From Haliotis asinina (taxonomy: Eukaryota > Mollusca > Gastropoda > Lepetellida > Haliotidae), in assembly GCF_037392515.1 (NCBI RefSeq), contig NC_090295.1, forward strand, positions 21,778,001 to 21,842,000: 64,000 bases of DNA, read 5' to 3'. Below are positions 1-12,685 of the stretch, in pieces. Every line of letters starts with the position of its first letter. The first letter of the stretch is position 1. The position numbers were made by a program, and so were the translations under genes. A model generated the notes under the pieces. It ran no database searches. It was given only the letters and a program-made list of their open reading frames with translations, and had not been told where the DNA came from.

Positions 1-2003
1 TTATGAAATAGAATATCCAAAAGTTCAACAGGGCTGTCATCTTGAAAGAGCATGTCACAGAGGATAAACAGTGCTGTCATTATGAAATAGAATATCCAAA
101 AGTTCAACAGGGCTGTCATCTTGAAAGAGCATGTCACAGAGGATAAACAGTGCTGTCATTATGAAATAGAATATCCAAAAGTTCAACAGGGCTGTCATCT
201 TGAAAGAGCATGTCACAGAGGATAAACAGTGCTGTCATTATGAAATAGAATATCCAAAAGTTCAACAGGGCTGTCATCTTGAAAGAGCATGTCACAGAGG
301 ATAAACAGTGCTGTCATTATGAAATAGAATATCCAAAAGTTCAACAGGGCTATCGTCATGAAAGAGCATGTCACAGAGGATAAACAGTGCTGTCATTATG
401 AAATAGAATATCCAAAAGTTCAACAGGGCTGTCATCATGAAAGAGCATGTCACAGAGGATAAACAGTGCTGTCATTATGAAATAGAATATCCAAACGTTC
501 AACAGGGCTGTCATCTTGAAAGAGCATGTCACAGAGGATAGACAGTGCTGTCATTATGAAATAGAATATCCAAAAGTTCAACAGGGCTGTCATCATGAAA
601 GAGCATGTCACAGAGGATAAACAGTGCTGTCATTATGAAATAGAATATCCAAAAGTTCAACAGGGCTGTCATCTTGAAAGAGCATGTCACAGAGGATAAA
701 CAGTGCTGTCATTATGAAATAGAATATCCAAACGTTCAACAGGGCTGTCATCTTGAAAGAGCATGTCACAGAGGATAAACAGTGCTGTCATTATGAAATA
801 GAATATCCAAAAGTTCAACAGGGCTGTCATCTTGAAAGAGCATGTCACAGAGGATAAACAGTGCTGTCATTATGAAATAGAATATCCAAAAGTTCAACAG
901 GGCTGTCATCATGAAAGAGCATGTCACAGAGGATAAACAGTGCTGTCATTATGAAATAGAATATCCAAAAGTTCAACAGGGTTGTCATCATGAAAGAGCA
1001 TGTCACAGAGGATAAACAGTGCTGTCATTATGAAATAGAATATCCAAACGTTCAACAGGGCTGTCATCTTGAAAGAGCATGTCACAGAGGATAAACAGTG
1101 CTGTCATTATGAAATAGAATATCCAAAAGTTCAACAGGGCTGTCATCATGAAAGAGCATGTCACAGAGGATAAACAGTGCTGTCATCTTGAAAGAGCATG
1201 TCACAGAGGATAAACAGTGCTGTCATTATGAAATAGAATATCCAAACGTTCAACAGGGCTGTCATCTTGAAAGAGCATGTCACAGAGGATAAACAGTGCT
1301 GTCATTATGAAATAGAATATCCAAACGTTCAACAGGGCTGTCATCTTGAAAGAGCATGTCACAGAGGATAAACAGTGCTGTCATTATGAAATAGAATATC
1401 CAAAAGTTCAACAGGGCTGTCATCATGCTCTTTCAAGATGACAGCCCTGTTGAACTTTTGGATATTCTATTTCATAATGACAGCACTGTTTATCCTCTGT
1501 GACATGCTCTTTCAAGATGACAGCCCTGTTGAACTTTTGGATATTCTATTTCATAATGACAGCACTGTTTATCCTCTGTGACATGCTCTTTCATGATGAC
1601 AGCCCTGTTGAACTTTTGGATATTCTATTTCATAATGACAGCACTGTTTATCCTCTGTGACATGCTCTTTCAAGATGACAGCCCTGTTGAACGTTTGGAG
1701 CATGTACTAGAGGGTAAACAAAGCTTTCATCATGAAAGAACTTATCATAGAATATTAGCAGGGCTGTCATCATGAAAAAGCATGTCATATAAGGTCTTTG
1801 GGCAATCATCGAGAGCGAGGATCTCCTAGCAGATAAATAGGGCTATCATCATGGAAGAGCTTCTCATATAGGATAAACAGGGCTATCATCAGGAAAGCGA
1901 TTGTCATAGAAGATAAATAATCATGAAAGTTAACCAGGGATGTCATCATCAAAAAACATGTCACAAAAGGTACACATGAATGTCATCATGAAAGTGTAAT
2001 GTT
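1..2003. repeat. 79-bp minisatellite array, left end outside the window
   Basis: Near-identical 79-bp units run from base 1 to about 1424. Each starts like TTATGAAATAGAATATCC and ends like GATAAACAGTGCTGTCA. Each unit is itself a diverged dimer: both halves begin GCTGTCATnnTGAAA and are about 39-40 bp. One shortened unit, holding only the second half, lies near 1180-1220. From about 1425 to 1698 the units are inverted, and from 1699 to about 2003 they are degenerate and back in the original orientation. Short open frames across the array follow from the repeat and are not genes. Confidence 0.95.
1425..1698 (-). repeat. Inverted segment of the 79-bp array (palindrome arm)
   Basis: About 3.5 units run in reverse orientation here. 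The junction reads ACAGGGCTGTCATC, a 12-base spacer, then GATGACAGCCCTGT. The array is therefore a near-perfect palindrome with arms of roughly 240-260 bases centred near 1430. At the right edge the sequence switches back to the forward orientation at about 1698. Confidence 0.9.
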
Positions 2004-5000
2004 ATAGATGCATAACACAGGGTGAACATGTAGGGCTCTCTATTTCATTACACAAGGTGAACATGTGCTGCTCTGTCTTGCCCCAAAAAGGGTGAACATA
2101 TAAGTCTCTCTACTGCACCACCAATGGTGAACATGTGGGGCTCTCTATTGCCCCAAACAAGGTGACCATGTGGGGCTTTCTTTTTGCATTACACAGGGTG
2201 AACATGTGGGGCTCTCAGTTGTATTACATAGGGTGAACATGTTGGGCTCTCTATTGCATTACCCAGGGTGAATATGTGGGGCTCTCTATTGCCCCACATA
2301 GGGTGAATGTGTGGGGCTCTGTTTTGCATTACACAGGGTGAACATGTGGGGTTCTCAGTTGCATTACACAGGGTGATCATTGGGTTCTCTCTACTGCATT
2401 ACACAGGTGAACATGTCGGGGCTCTCAGTTGCCCCAGACATGGTGAACACGTGGGGCTCTCTATTGCCTCAAATATGGTTAACATGTTTGACTCTCTATT
2501 GCCTCACACAGGGTGAACATGTGGGACTCTCAGTTGGATTAGACAAGGAGAACATGTGGGGCTCTCTATTGAATCACACAGGGTGAACATGTGGGGCTCT
2601 CTATTGAATCACACAGGGTGAACATGTGGGGCCCTCTATTGCCCTAGACATGGTGAACATGTGGGGCTGTCTATTGCATTACACAGGTTGAAGATTTGGG
2701 TCTCTCAGTGTCCCCAGACGGGGTGAACATGTGGGGCTCTCTATTGCTCCACACAGGGTGAACATGTGAGACACAGGGTGAACACGTGGGGTTCTCTATT
2801 GCATTACAAAGGGTGATCATGTGGGGTGCTCTGTTGTCCCAAACATGGTGAACATGTGGGGCTCTCTATTGCCCCACACAGGGTGAACATGTGGGGCTCT
2901 CTATTGCCCCAAACATGGTGAACATGTGGGGCTCTCTATTGCATATCACAGGGTGAGCATGTAGGGCTCTCTATTGCCCCAAACATGGTGAACATGTGGG
3001 GCTCTCTATTGCCCCACACAGGATGAACATGTGGGGCTCTCTATTTCATTATGCAGGATAAACATTTGGGACTCGCAATCGCATTACACAGGGTGAACAT
3101 GTGGGGCTTTTATTTGCATTACACAGGGTGATCATGTGGGGCTCTCTATTGCCCCACACGGGGTGAACATATGGGGCTCTCTATTTCATTACGCATGATA
3201 AACATTTGGGACTCGCAATCGCATTACACAGGGTGAACATGTGGGGCTTTTATTTGCATTACACAGGGTGATCATGTGGGGCTCTCTATTGCCCCACACG
3301 GGGTGAACATGAAGGGCTATTTTTTGCATTACATAGGGTGAACATTTGTGGGTCTCAGTTGCATTACACAGGGTGATCATTTGGGGTTCTCTATTGCATT
3401 ACACAGGGTGAACATGTAGTGGCTATCAGTTGCCCCAAATAAGGTGAACATGTAGGGGTCTTTTTGCATTACACAGGGTGAACATGTGGGGCTCCCTATT
3501 GCCCCACACAGGGTGAACATATGGGGCTGTCTATTTCATTACGCATGATGAACATTTGGGACTCGCAATCGCATTACACAGGGTGAACATGGGCTCTCAA
3601 TTGGATTCGACATGGTGAACATGTGGGGCTCTCTATTGCCTCACACAGGGTGAACATGTGGGGCTCTCTATTGCATTACACAGGATGAATATGTGGTGCT
3701 GTCTATTGCATTACACAGGGTGAACATTTAGGGGCTCTTCATTGCATTACACAGGGTGAGCATGTATTGCTCTCTATTGCCCCAAACATGGTGAACATGT
3801 GGGGCTCTCTATTGCCCCACACAGGGTGTACATGTGAGACTCTCAGTTGCATTATAAAGGGTGGACATGTGGGGGTCTCTATTGGATTAGACAGGGTGAA
3901 CATGTGGGGCTCTCAATTGGATTAGACAGGGTAAACATGTGGGGCTCTCTATTGCCTCACACAGGGTGAACATGTGGGACTCTCTATTGCATTTATACAG
4001 GATGAATATGTGGTGCTGTCTATTGCATTACACAGGGTGAACATTTAGGGGCTCTTCATTGCATTACACAGGGTGAGCATGTATTGCTCTCTATTGCCCC
4101 AAACATGGTGAACATGTGGGGCTCTCTATTGCCCCACACAGGGTGTACATGTGAGACTCTCAGTTGCATTATAAAGGGTGGACATGTGGGGGTCTCTATT
4201 GGATTAGACAGGGTGAACATGTGGGGCTCTCAATTGGATTAGACAGGGTAAACATGTGGGGCTCTCTATTGCCTCACACAGGGTGAACATGTGGGACTCT
4301 CTATTGCATTTATACAGGATGAATATGTGGGGCTGTCTATTGCATTACACAGGGTGAACATGTGGGGCTCCCTATTGCCCCACACAGGGTGAACATATGG
4401 AGCTCTCTATTGTGCATGGTGAACATTTAAGACTGAATTGCATTACACAGGGTGAACATGGGCTCTCAATTGGATTCGACACGGTGAACATGTGGGGCTC
4501 TCTATTGCCTCACACAGGGTGAACATGTGGGGCTCTCTATTGCATTACACAGGATGAATATGTGGTGCTGTCTATTGCATTACACAGGCTGAATATTTAG
4601 GGGCTCTTCATTGCATTACACAGGGTGAGCATGTATTGCTCTCTATTGCCCCAGACACGGTGAACATGTGGGGCTCTCTATTGCCCCACACAGGGTGTAC
4701 ATGTGAGACTCTCAGTTGCATTACAAAGGGTGGACATGTGGGGGTCTCTATTGGATTAGACAGGGTGAACATGTGGGGCTCTCAATTGGATTAGACAGGG
4801 TAAACATGTGGGGCTCTCTATTGCCTCACACAGGGTGAACATGTGGGACTCTCTATTGCATTTATGCAGGATGAATATGTGGGGCTGTCTATTGCATTAC
4901 ACAGGGTGAACATGTGAGACTCTCAGTTGCATTACACAGGGTGAACATGTGGGGGTCTCTATTGGATTAGACAGGGTAAACATGTGGGGCTCTCTATTGC

Positions 5001-7150
5001 CTCACACAGGGTGAACATGTGGGACTCTCTGTTGCATTTATACAGGATGAATATGTGGGGCTGTCTATTGCATTACACAGGGTGAACATGTGAGACACAG
5101 GGTGAAGACATAGGGTTCTCTATTGCATTACAAAGGGAGGACATGTGGGGTGCTCTATTGCCCCAAACATGGTGAACATGTGGGGCTCTCTATTGCCCCA
5201 CACAGGGTGAACATGTGGGGCTCTCTATTTCATTACGCAGGATAAACATTTGGGACTCGCAATCGCATTACACAGGGTGAACATGTGGGGCTTTTATTTG
5301 CATTACACAGGGTGAACATTTGTGGCTCTCAGTTGCATTACACAGGGTGATCATTTGGGGTTCTCTATTGCATTACACAGGGTGAACATGTAGGGGCTAT
5401 CAGTTGCCCCAAATAAGGTGAACATGTAGGGGTCTTTTTGCATTACACAGGGTGAACATGTGGGGCTCCCTATTGCCTCACACAGGGTGAACATGCGGGG
5501 TCCTCTATTGCCCTAGACATTGTGAACATGTGGGGCTCTCTATTGCCCCACACAGGGTGAACATGTGGGGCTGTCTATTGCATTACACAGGGTGAAGATT
5601 TGGGTCTCTCAGTGTCCCCAGATGAGGTGAACATGTGGGGCTCTCTATTGCTCCACACAGGGTGAACATGTGAGACACAGGGTGAACATGTGGGGTTCTC
5701 TATTGCATTACAAAGGGAGGACATGTGGGGTGCTCTATTGCCCCAAACATGGTGAACATGTGGGGCTCTCTATTGCCCCACACAGGGTGAACATGTGGGG
5801 CTCTCTATTGCCCCAAACATGGTGAACATGTGGGGCTCTCTATTGCCCCACACAGGGTGAACATGTGGGGCTCTCTATTGCCCCAAACATGGTGAACATG
5901 TGGGGCTCTCTATTGCCCCACACAGGGTGAACATGTGGGGCTCTCTATTTCATTACGCAGGATAAACATTTGGGACTCGCAATCGCATTACACAGGGTGA
6001 ACATGTGGGGCTTTTATTTGCATTACACAGGGTGATCATGTGGGGCTCTCTATTGCCCCACACGGGGTGAACATGAGGGGCTCTCTATTGCATTTACACA
6101 GGATGAATATGTGGGGCTGTCTATTGCATTACACAGGGTGAACATGTAGAGACTCTTTATTACATTACATAGGGTGAACATCTTGGGCTCTCTATAGCAT
6201 TACACAGGATGAACATTTGGGGCTCTCTATTGCATTACACAGGTGAACATTTGGGGCTCTCAGTTGCCCCAGACAAGGTGAAGATGTGGAGGTCTTTTTG
6301 CACTACACAGGGTGAACATGTGGGGCTCTGTTTTGCATTACACAGGGTGAACATGTGGGGCTCTCTACTGCCCAACACATTGTGAACATGAGAGGCTGCT
6401 TTTTTGCATAGGGTGAACATGTGGGGCTCTCTATTGCCCCACACAGAGTGAACGGGTGGGGCTCTGTTTTGCATTTCACAGGTGAACATGTGGGGCTATC
6501 TACTGCCCAACACAGGGTGAACATGAGAGGCTGTTTTTTTGCAGTACACAGGGTGAACATTTGGGGCTCTCTATTGCATTACACAGGTGAACATGTAGGG
6601 GCTCTCAGTTGGTGAAGACAAGGTGAACGTGTGGGCTCTCTTTGCATTACACAGGATGAATGTGAGGCTCTCTGTTGCATTACACAGGATAACTTTGTGG
6701 GGCTGTCTATTGTTTTACACAGGTTGAACATGTAGGGGCTCTTCATTGCATTACACAGGGTGAGCATGTGGGGCTCTGTATTGCCCCACATAGGGTGAAC
6801 ATGTGGGGCTCTCTATTGCCCCACACAGTGAACATGTGGGGCTCTCTATTGCCCCAGACAAGGTGAACATATGGGACCCTCTGTTGCATTACAAAGGGTG
6901 AACATGTGGGGCTCTCTATTGCATTAGACAGGGTGAACATGTTTGGCTATCTATTGCATCATGACATTACAGAGGTTCAACATTTGGTGCTCTCATTTGC
7001 ATCACAGAGGGTGAACAAGTGGGGCTCTTATTTGCATTACACAGGGTGAACATGTGGGAATCTCTATTACATTACACAGGGTGAACATCTGGGACTCTTT
7101 ACTGCCCCACACAGTGTGAACATGTGGGGCACTTTATTACATTACGTAGG
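2004..7150. repeat. 35-bp minisatellite array (about 5.1 kb)
   Basis: The 35-bp unit is a variant of GGTGAACATGTGGGGCTCTC followed by TATTGCATTACACAG or TATTGCCCCACACAG, with roughly 145 copies. Higher-order structure is visible: a block marked by GGATGAATATGTGGTGCTG followed by GAACATTTAGGGGCTC recurs near 3690, 4007 and (diverged) 4551, so multi-unit blocks of about 315 bp were duplicated. Short open frames in both strands are a by-product of the repeat. Confidence 0.95.
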
Positions 7151-8085
7151 CTGTTAATAAGTTGAAAGTTGCTGTTCGTGTGAAGCTCATGATAGAAAAT
7201 ATGCTCACATTACATGATCAGAAATTAAAGGTCAATTCTGCTCTTCAATTGAAGCATATCAGAGAAGTTGCCCTTCATGTGAAGGATATTAGAGAAAGTA
7301 TGGTCATGCTAAATGCTCAGAAATTAAATATCAGTTCTGTTCTTTGTGTGAAACATGTTAGGAAAAGTGTAATGTATCCATTACCTGTTCAAAGATTAAA
7401 GCTCAATCCTGCTCTTTGTGTAAAACATATCAGTTAAAGCATGGTCACATTACATACTCAGAAGTTGAAGTTAAATGCTGCTCTTCATGTGAAGCATGGT
7501 CATGTTACCTGCTCAGAAATTGAAGGTCTGAAGTCTGAAGCATATCAGTTTAAGTATGCTCACATTACATGCTCAGTAGTGGTTAAATGCTCATCTTCAT
7601 GTGAAGGATATCAGTTTAAGTATGCTCACATTACATGCTCAGTAATGGTTAAATGCTCATCTTCATGTGAAGGATATCAGAAAGTATGGTCACATTACAT
7701 GCTCAGAAACTGAAGTTAAATGGTGCTCTTCATGTGAAGCATATTAGAGAAAGTATGGACATGTTACATATTCAGAGATTGAAGCCCAATTCTGCTCTTT
7801 GTGTGAAATGTTTCAATTAAAGTATGGTCACATTAAATGCTCAGAAATTGGAGTTAAATGCTGCTCTTCATCTGAAGATTATCAGAGAAAGTAGATTCTC
7901 ATTACACGCTCGGAAACTGAAGTCACATATGCTCAGAAACTCACAATGAATGCTGCTCTCCTCAAGAAACATATCAATTAAAGTATGGTGATGTTACATG
8001 CGCAGAAACAGTTCAATGCTGCTCTTCTTTTGAAGGATATCACAGAAAGTATGGTCACATTACATGTTCAGATATTAAATCACTA
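7151..8085. repeat. 69-bp degenerate tandem array
   Basis: The unit is about 69 bp and resembles TATGGTCACATTACATGCTC, then AGAAATTGAAGTTAAATGCT, then GCTCTTCATGTGAAGCATAT, then CAGAGAAAG. Because 69 is a multiple of three, open frames with a 23-residue period persist (7162-7437, 7441-7713). I see no splice context or recognisable domain and treat it as a minisatellite, though a repetitive exon is not formally excluded. Confidence 0.85.
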
Positions 8086-8585
8086 CGTCCATATCTCATG
8101 CTGAGAAACTTCTGGTCAACTTTCTTCCTGACTGAAACAGACAAGACAAATCCATGTAACAACCACCACAGATGGAATGTACATTATCGCATGCTTTCAG
8201 GATAGTGGGTTAAAAATTTCAGTTCAGTAAATGCAAATTTATAAGCTGCAGCTGTTACAATGCTCAAGGCCAAGGTCAGAATTATCAGTAAAATGAAAAG
8301 CTGGTTCCAGATAAACCTTATAGCATATATTCCAATAATAAACCATATTTGACAATATTCTGATACACTGAAATGATTGGTATCTGTGTTTTCAACCATC
8401 AGGCTTCGTTTGGAAGTGACGATGGTGGAAGAGAGACAACCTACCTTGACTTGGCTGTTTGTCACAGTTTGACCTTTGGTACAATGAATAGGGTTTAGTT
8501 CACTAGTAGTGTAACATTACAGACATACAGTATTGTTATCGATACAAGTCTCATGATATGATGTGATCTGTTTTACTCCTTTATG

Positions 8586-8730
8586 GGGGTGGCAGGGTTG
8601 CCTAGCGGTTCAAGCGTTCACTTGTCAAATAGAGGTTTGATTCCCTACATGGTACAATGTGTCATTCCCATTTCTGCTGGAATATTGCTAAACGTGGCAT
8701 GAAACTAAACTTGCTCACTCCTTCGTCATA
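8586..8730 (+). mobile_element. tRNA-like SINE, family A
   Basis: An A-box-like GGTTGCCTAGCGGTTCAAGC is followed by a B-box-like GGTTTGATTCCC, then GGTACAATGTG, GGAATATTGCTAAACG and the tail GCATGAAACTAAACTTGCTC. The same order recurs many times in this window. The element is tRNA-derived by box architecture and is not a functional tRNA. Confidence 0.8.
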
Positions 8731-11124
8731 ACACTGTTGTAACAGTGCTTGAGTTTAGTTCTCCGCTTCACTAAGCAATATACAAGTCGTAACATGCTTA
8801 TAGTGACCTAATTTATAGTAGCTAACTCAGTAGTTAGCTATATAAGAACCAGATTCTCTAGAACCTGTTTGGCTATAGATTGCAGAATCACATACTCCCA
8901 GGCTTTCATGTTACTGCCCAACTATATCCCATCTTTGCTTTCTGAAAATTGAAAACAGTTGATTAATGGTTGTGGTTCTGCTTAAATATATGAGATAATA
9001 TGAACTTTACACATTGGTATACCTGTTGTATCGCAAGCTCGCTGTATGGTCACCTACCATGTGCACAAAAATCAGGTGAGATAAAAGCAACATCTATCAT
9101 GGAGAAAGCAAAGATGGGTGAGTTTTTCAGCAGCTCACCAGCTGAGAGGTGACTTGTGTCCTGACCAACTGTGAAGCACGTATCAAACATGTTATAGATG
9201 AATGTTTTCAATATGTCTCATCCAGCACTGGTCCTTGGAGCATCATAGCGAACATTCTTGCACCTCACAGGCTGCCTGGGTTGTGTTCTCCTCAGGGAGC
9301 TGAGGGTGAAAATTGAGTACACACTGATCCATTGAACAGGGAAATAACTAGACCAATCATTGTGGTTTGAAAACTCATAAACTGAAAACTGATCTTGCCA
9401 AATTTACTGTGCAATAATAGTGAGGTTAAATTATTCATGCAGAAAACCAGTAGGTAACACACCAAGAGTTGATTATGTTTGTGATAAGGTGGGAATATTG
9501 TTGACACAAATGGGAAACAAAATCAACTTAAAATCTCTGTGAAATCTCTCCAGAATTATGAAGTGGTTTAGAGCACTTATACATTGAAAACAGAACTATC
9601 AAAATTTATATTACAAGAATTGTGACTGATGGCAATCAAATAGTTGTTCATGCAGAAAGCCAGTGGGTAACAGACCAAGACTTACTTAATTTATAAGGCA
9701 GCATCTGTTATAGCAGAATCTGTGATAATCCAGGAATATTGGTGACAAGAAGGGAAAGCACTATCAATTATGTTTGCATTATTAGATCGCTCCCAAAATT
9801 CTATTCTGAGTGCCACACCATTGATGACAGTGACCTCCTCTCCCCAGTAAAATTGTCATGACAAAACTAAAATTTGGTGTCAGATATTTCATCTACATGT
9901 TTTCATGGATAATATGTATTCTGTTGTTTCATTTGACATAGGGTGTGTATCATACAATTTTGATTTTTCTTACTAATTTTATACAAATTAAGAATTTAAT
10001 GTCCTGGAATTTTTGCATTGCGTACATAAAACATGGTTTGGTTTCATTCTCCACTGGAGATCATCAACAGCATTTAAGAGAATTTGATGGAAATGTGTCT
10101 TTCTGAACCCGCTACCTGTTGAAACAACATGTGGTTGACAGATGCCTGAAACACAGATGTATATTGATTTATTTGTTGACCCATATTTTTCTTCTCAAAT
10201 ATATTTTTTTCAGTTGAAAACAATCTCAGGTCATATTTGTGTTTGCCACTGCGGATAATTCAAGCTAAATTTCTCAATATCTGTGATTCAGGGAACAAGG
10301 GAAAGATATACAGACACCTTGTTGTGTTAACAGCTCCATCTCTTGACATCATCAGATATGAGCTGAAGATCTGAATTTAATATTGGGTAATAAAGGGTGA
10401 CAAGAGCTGAAACTTCATTCAAATAACTTAATACTATGTCTTTATTTGCTAACAGGAATTCGGTACTTCAGATTGGAGTAAAGACTTATAGAAATGGTGG
10501 AACAAGGTTTAAAAACTGTTCATAAGTGCCAAGAAATTGAGTTTCATTCGGGTAACACCTTGAATGGTCATCATTGTCAGTTACCACCTGTCCCTTTGTT
10601 TTCTGAAACACTGATGATGACCTATGTTCTCAGCTGGTGATAATCAGAGCAAATACCAGATGACTTTGTGCCAGCAGCTATATTTGAGTTATCTACAATT
10701 GCAATATTTTCTGAGCCATTTTTGCCAAAACCGTTATGTAAATGTGATTCATGTATACATTTTGTAAGTGCAATTTATTTATTGGGACCAAGTCATTTAC
10801 AGGTGTTTTTCACCATTTGCTGAAGTGGTGCTTTGATTTGTGAAAGAATATATCTTGGTGTCATATGAGATTATTTTTTGGACAGCTCTTTTTTCACATG
10901 TTGAATAAATGTAATTTTGTTAAAAAGTCTTCTTGAATTTTTTCACTTTAGTGTTGTAGGTGTTTGATTGTAGGTGTTATTGCAGATGGGATGACTGCAT
11001 GATTACGGATGCAGCGATGGTATTGTTTCCACTGTGACAAGTAGAATGCTTTTGTGCTGTTTTAGGCTTGATAGTGGAGGTTTTATGGTAGAGGTTGTTA
11101 ACAGAGTTCAATGGTGTCCAGACG
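8731..11124. other. No supported gene; one diverged duplication
   Basis: AT-rich sequence without an exon I can support. A segment of about 190-210 bp near 9345-9530 recurs diverged at 9565-9770: both contain TTCATGCAGAAA, CCAGTrGGTAACA and a GGAATATTGGTGACA-like stretch. An AATAAA at about 10904 could be a polyadenylation signal but has no gene attached. Confidence 0.5.
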
Positions 11125-12380
11125 TACAGCTATAACACCATTACAACTACTGGTTTGTCTGGTCAAGAAATACACCTTTAACACCATTACAACTACTGGT
11201 TTGTCTGGTCAAGAAGTGGAGCTGTAACACTCTCACAGCCATTGATTTGTCTGCTCCAGAAGTACAGCTATAACACCATTACAACTACTGGTTTGTCTGG
11301 TCAAGAAATACACCTTTAACACCATTACAACTACTGGTTTGTCTGGTCAAGAAGTGGAGCTGTAACACTCTCACGGCCATTGATTTGTCTGCTCCAGAAG
11401 TACAGCTATAACACCATTACAACTTCTGGTTTGTCTGGTCAAGAAGTGGAGCTGTAACACTCTCACGGCCATTGATTTGTCTGCTCCAGAAGTACAGCTA
11501 TAACACCATTACAACTACTGGTTTGTCTGGTCAAGAAATACACCTTTAACACCATTACAACTACTGGTTTGTCTGGTCAAGAAGTGGAGCTGTAACACTC
11601 TCACAGCCATTGATTTGTCTGCTCCAGACGTACAGCTATAACACCATTACAACTACTGGTTTGTCTGGTCAAGAAATACACCTTTAACACCATTACAACT
11701 ACTGGTTTGTCTGGTCAAGAAGTGGAGCTGTAACACTCTCACGGCCATTGATTTGTCTGCTCCAGAAGTACAGCTATAACACCATTACAACTTCTGGTTT
11801 GTCTGGTCAAGAAGTGGAGCTGTAACACTCTCACGGCCATTGATTTGTCTGGTCCAGAAGTACAGCTATAACACCATTACAACTACTGGTTTGTCTGGTC
11901 AAGAAGTGGAGCTGTAACACTCTCACAGCCATTGATTTGTCTGCTCCAGAAGTACAGCTATAACACCGTTACAACTACTGGTTTGTCTGGTCAAGAAGTG
12001 GAGCTGTAACACTCTCACAGCCACTGATTTGTCTGCTCCAGAAGTACAGCTGTAACACTGTCACAATCACTGGATTGTTTGATCCAGATGTAGTACTGTA
12101 ACACTTTTATAATCACTGGTTTGTCTGATCTGGAAATACAGCTGTAACACTGTCACAATCACTGGATCGTTTGATCCAGAAGTACTGCTGTAACCATTGG
12201 TTTGTCTGGTTCAGAAGTACTACTGTAACCATTGGTTTGTCTGCTCAAGAAGTACAGCTGTAACAATTGGTTTGTCTGGTTCAGAAGTACAGCTGTAACA
12301 CTGTCACAACTACGGATTTGTGTGATCCAGAAGTACAGCTGTAATCACTGTCACAATCATTCGTTTGTCTGATCCAGATA
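11125..12380. repeat. 46-bp minisatellite with 92- and 138-bp higher-order units
   Basis: The basic unit is about 46 bp: GTACAGCTATAACACCATTA, CAACTACTGGTTTGTCTGGT, CAAGAA. Three subtypes (starting TACAGCTATAAC, TACACCTTTAAC and GGAGCTGTAACAC) alternate in blocks of two or three. Copies decay after about 12,030. The decayed copies contain AATCACTGGATTGTTTGATC, close to a segment of SINE family B (GATCACTGGATTGTCTGGTC). Confidence 0.9.
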
Positions 12381-12385
12381 TGAAG

Positions 12386-12685
12386 GGTTGCATGCCAAAA
12401 CAACCTAAGTAATTTTTTGCAACTTTACAAGAGAGACGGAAAACAGTATTTTCATTTGTACTATAGATAGCCAGGCAAAAATAGGCTTAACTCATAACAT
12501 GAAACATACAATGGAGGATTATGAGTCGTTGCACAAGTTTTCAGTAATATTTCAACATTTATTGCAAAAAAATCAATTAAGACTTCTTCATTACCTGCCA
12601 AACTGACCTAAGTCAGCACACGTTTCCATGCCAAAACAACCTAAGTCACAAAAGTTACATGCCAAAATAAACTAAGTCACTAATA
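12386..12685. repeat. Four copies of a motif TGCCAAAACAACCTAAGT
   Basis: The motif occurs near 12,393 and 12,632 (exact), and diverged near 12,598 (TGCCAAACTGACCTAAGTC) and 12,659 (TGCCAAAATAAACTAAGTC), all in the same orientation within 300 bp. It could be a subterminal repeat of an unrecognised transposon or a cluster of protein-binding sites. The sequence from here to 13,680 holds nothing else that I can name. Confidence 0.5.

Noticed and set aside
8184..8465. 93-codon minus-strand frame with a hydrophobic stretch and a possible GTAGGT donor
   Set aside because: No partner exon or known family could be linked; hydrophobic frames arise easily in AT-rich DNA.
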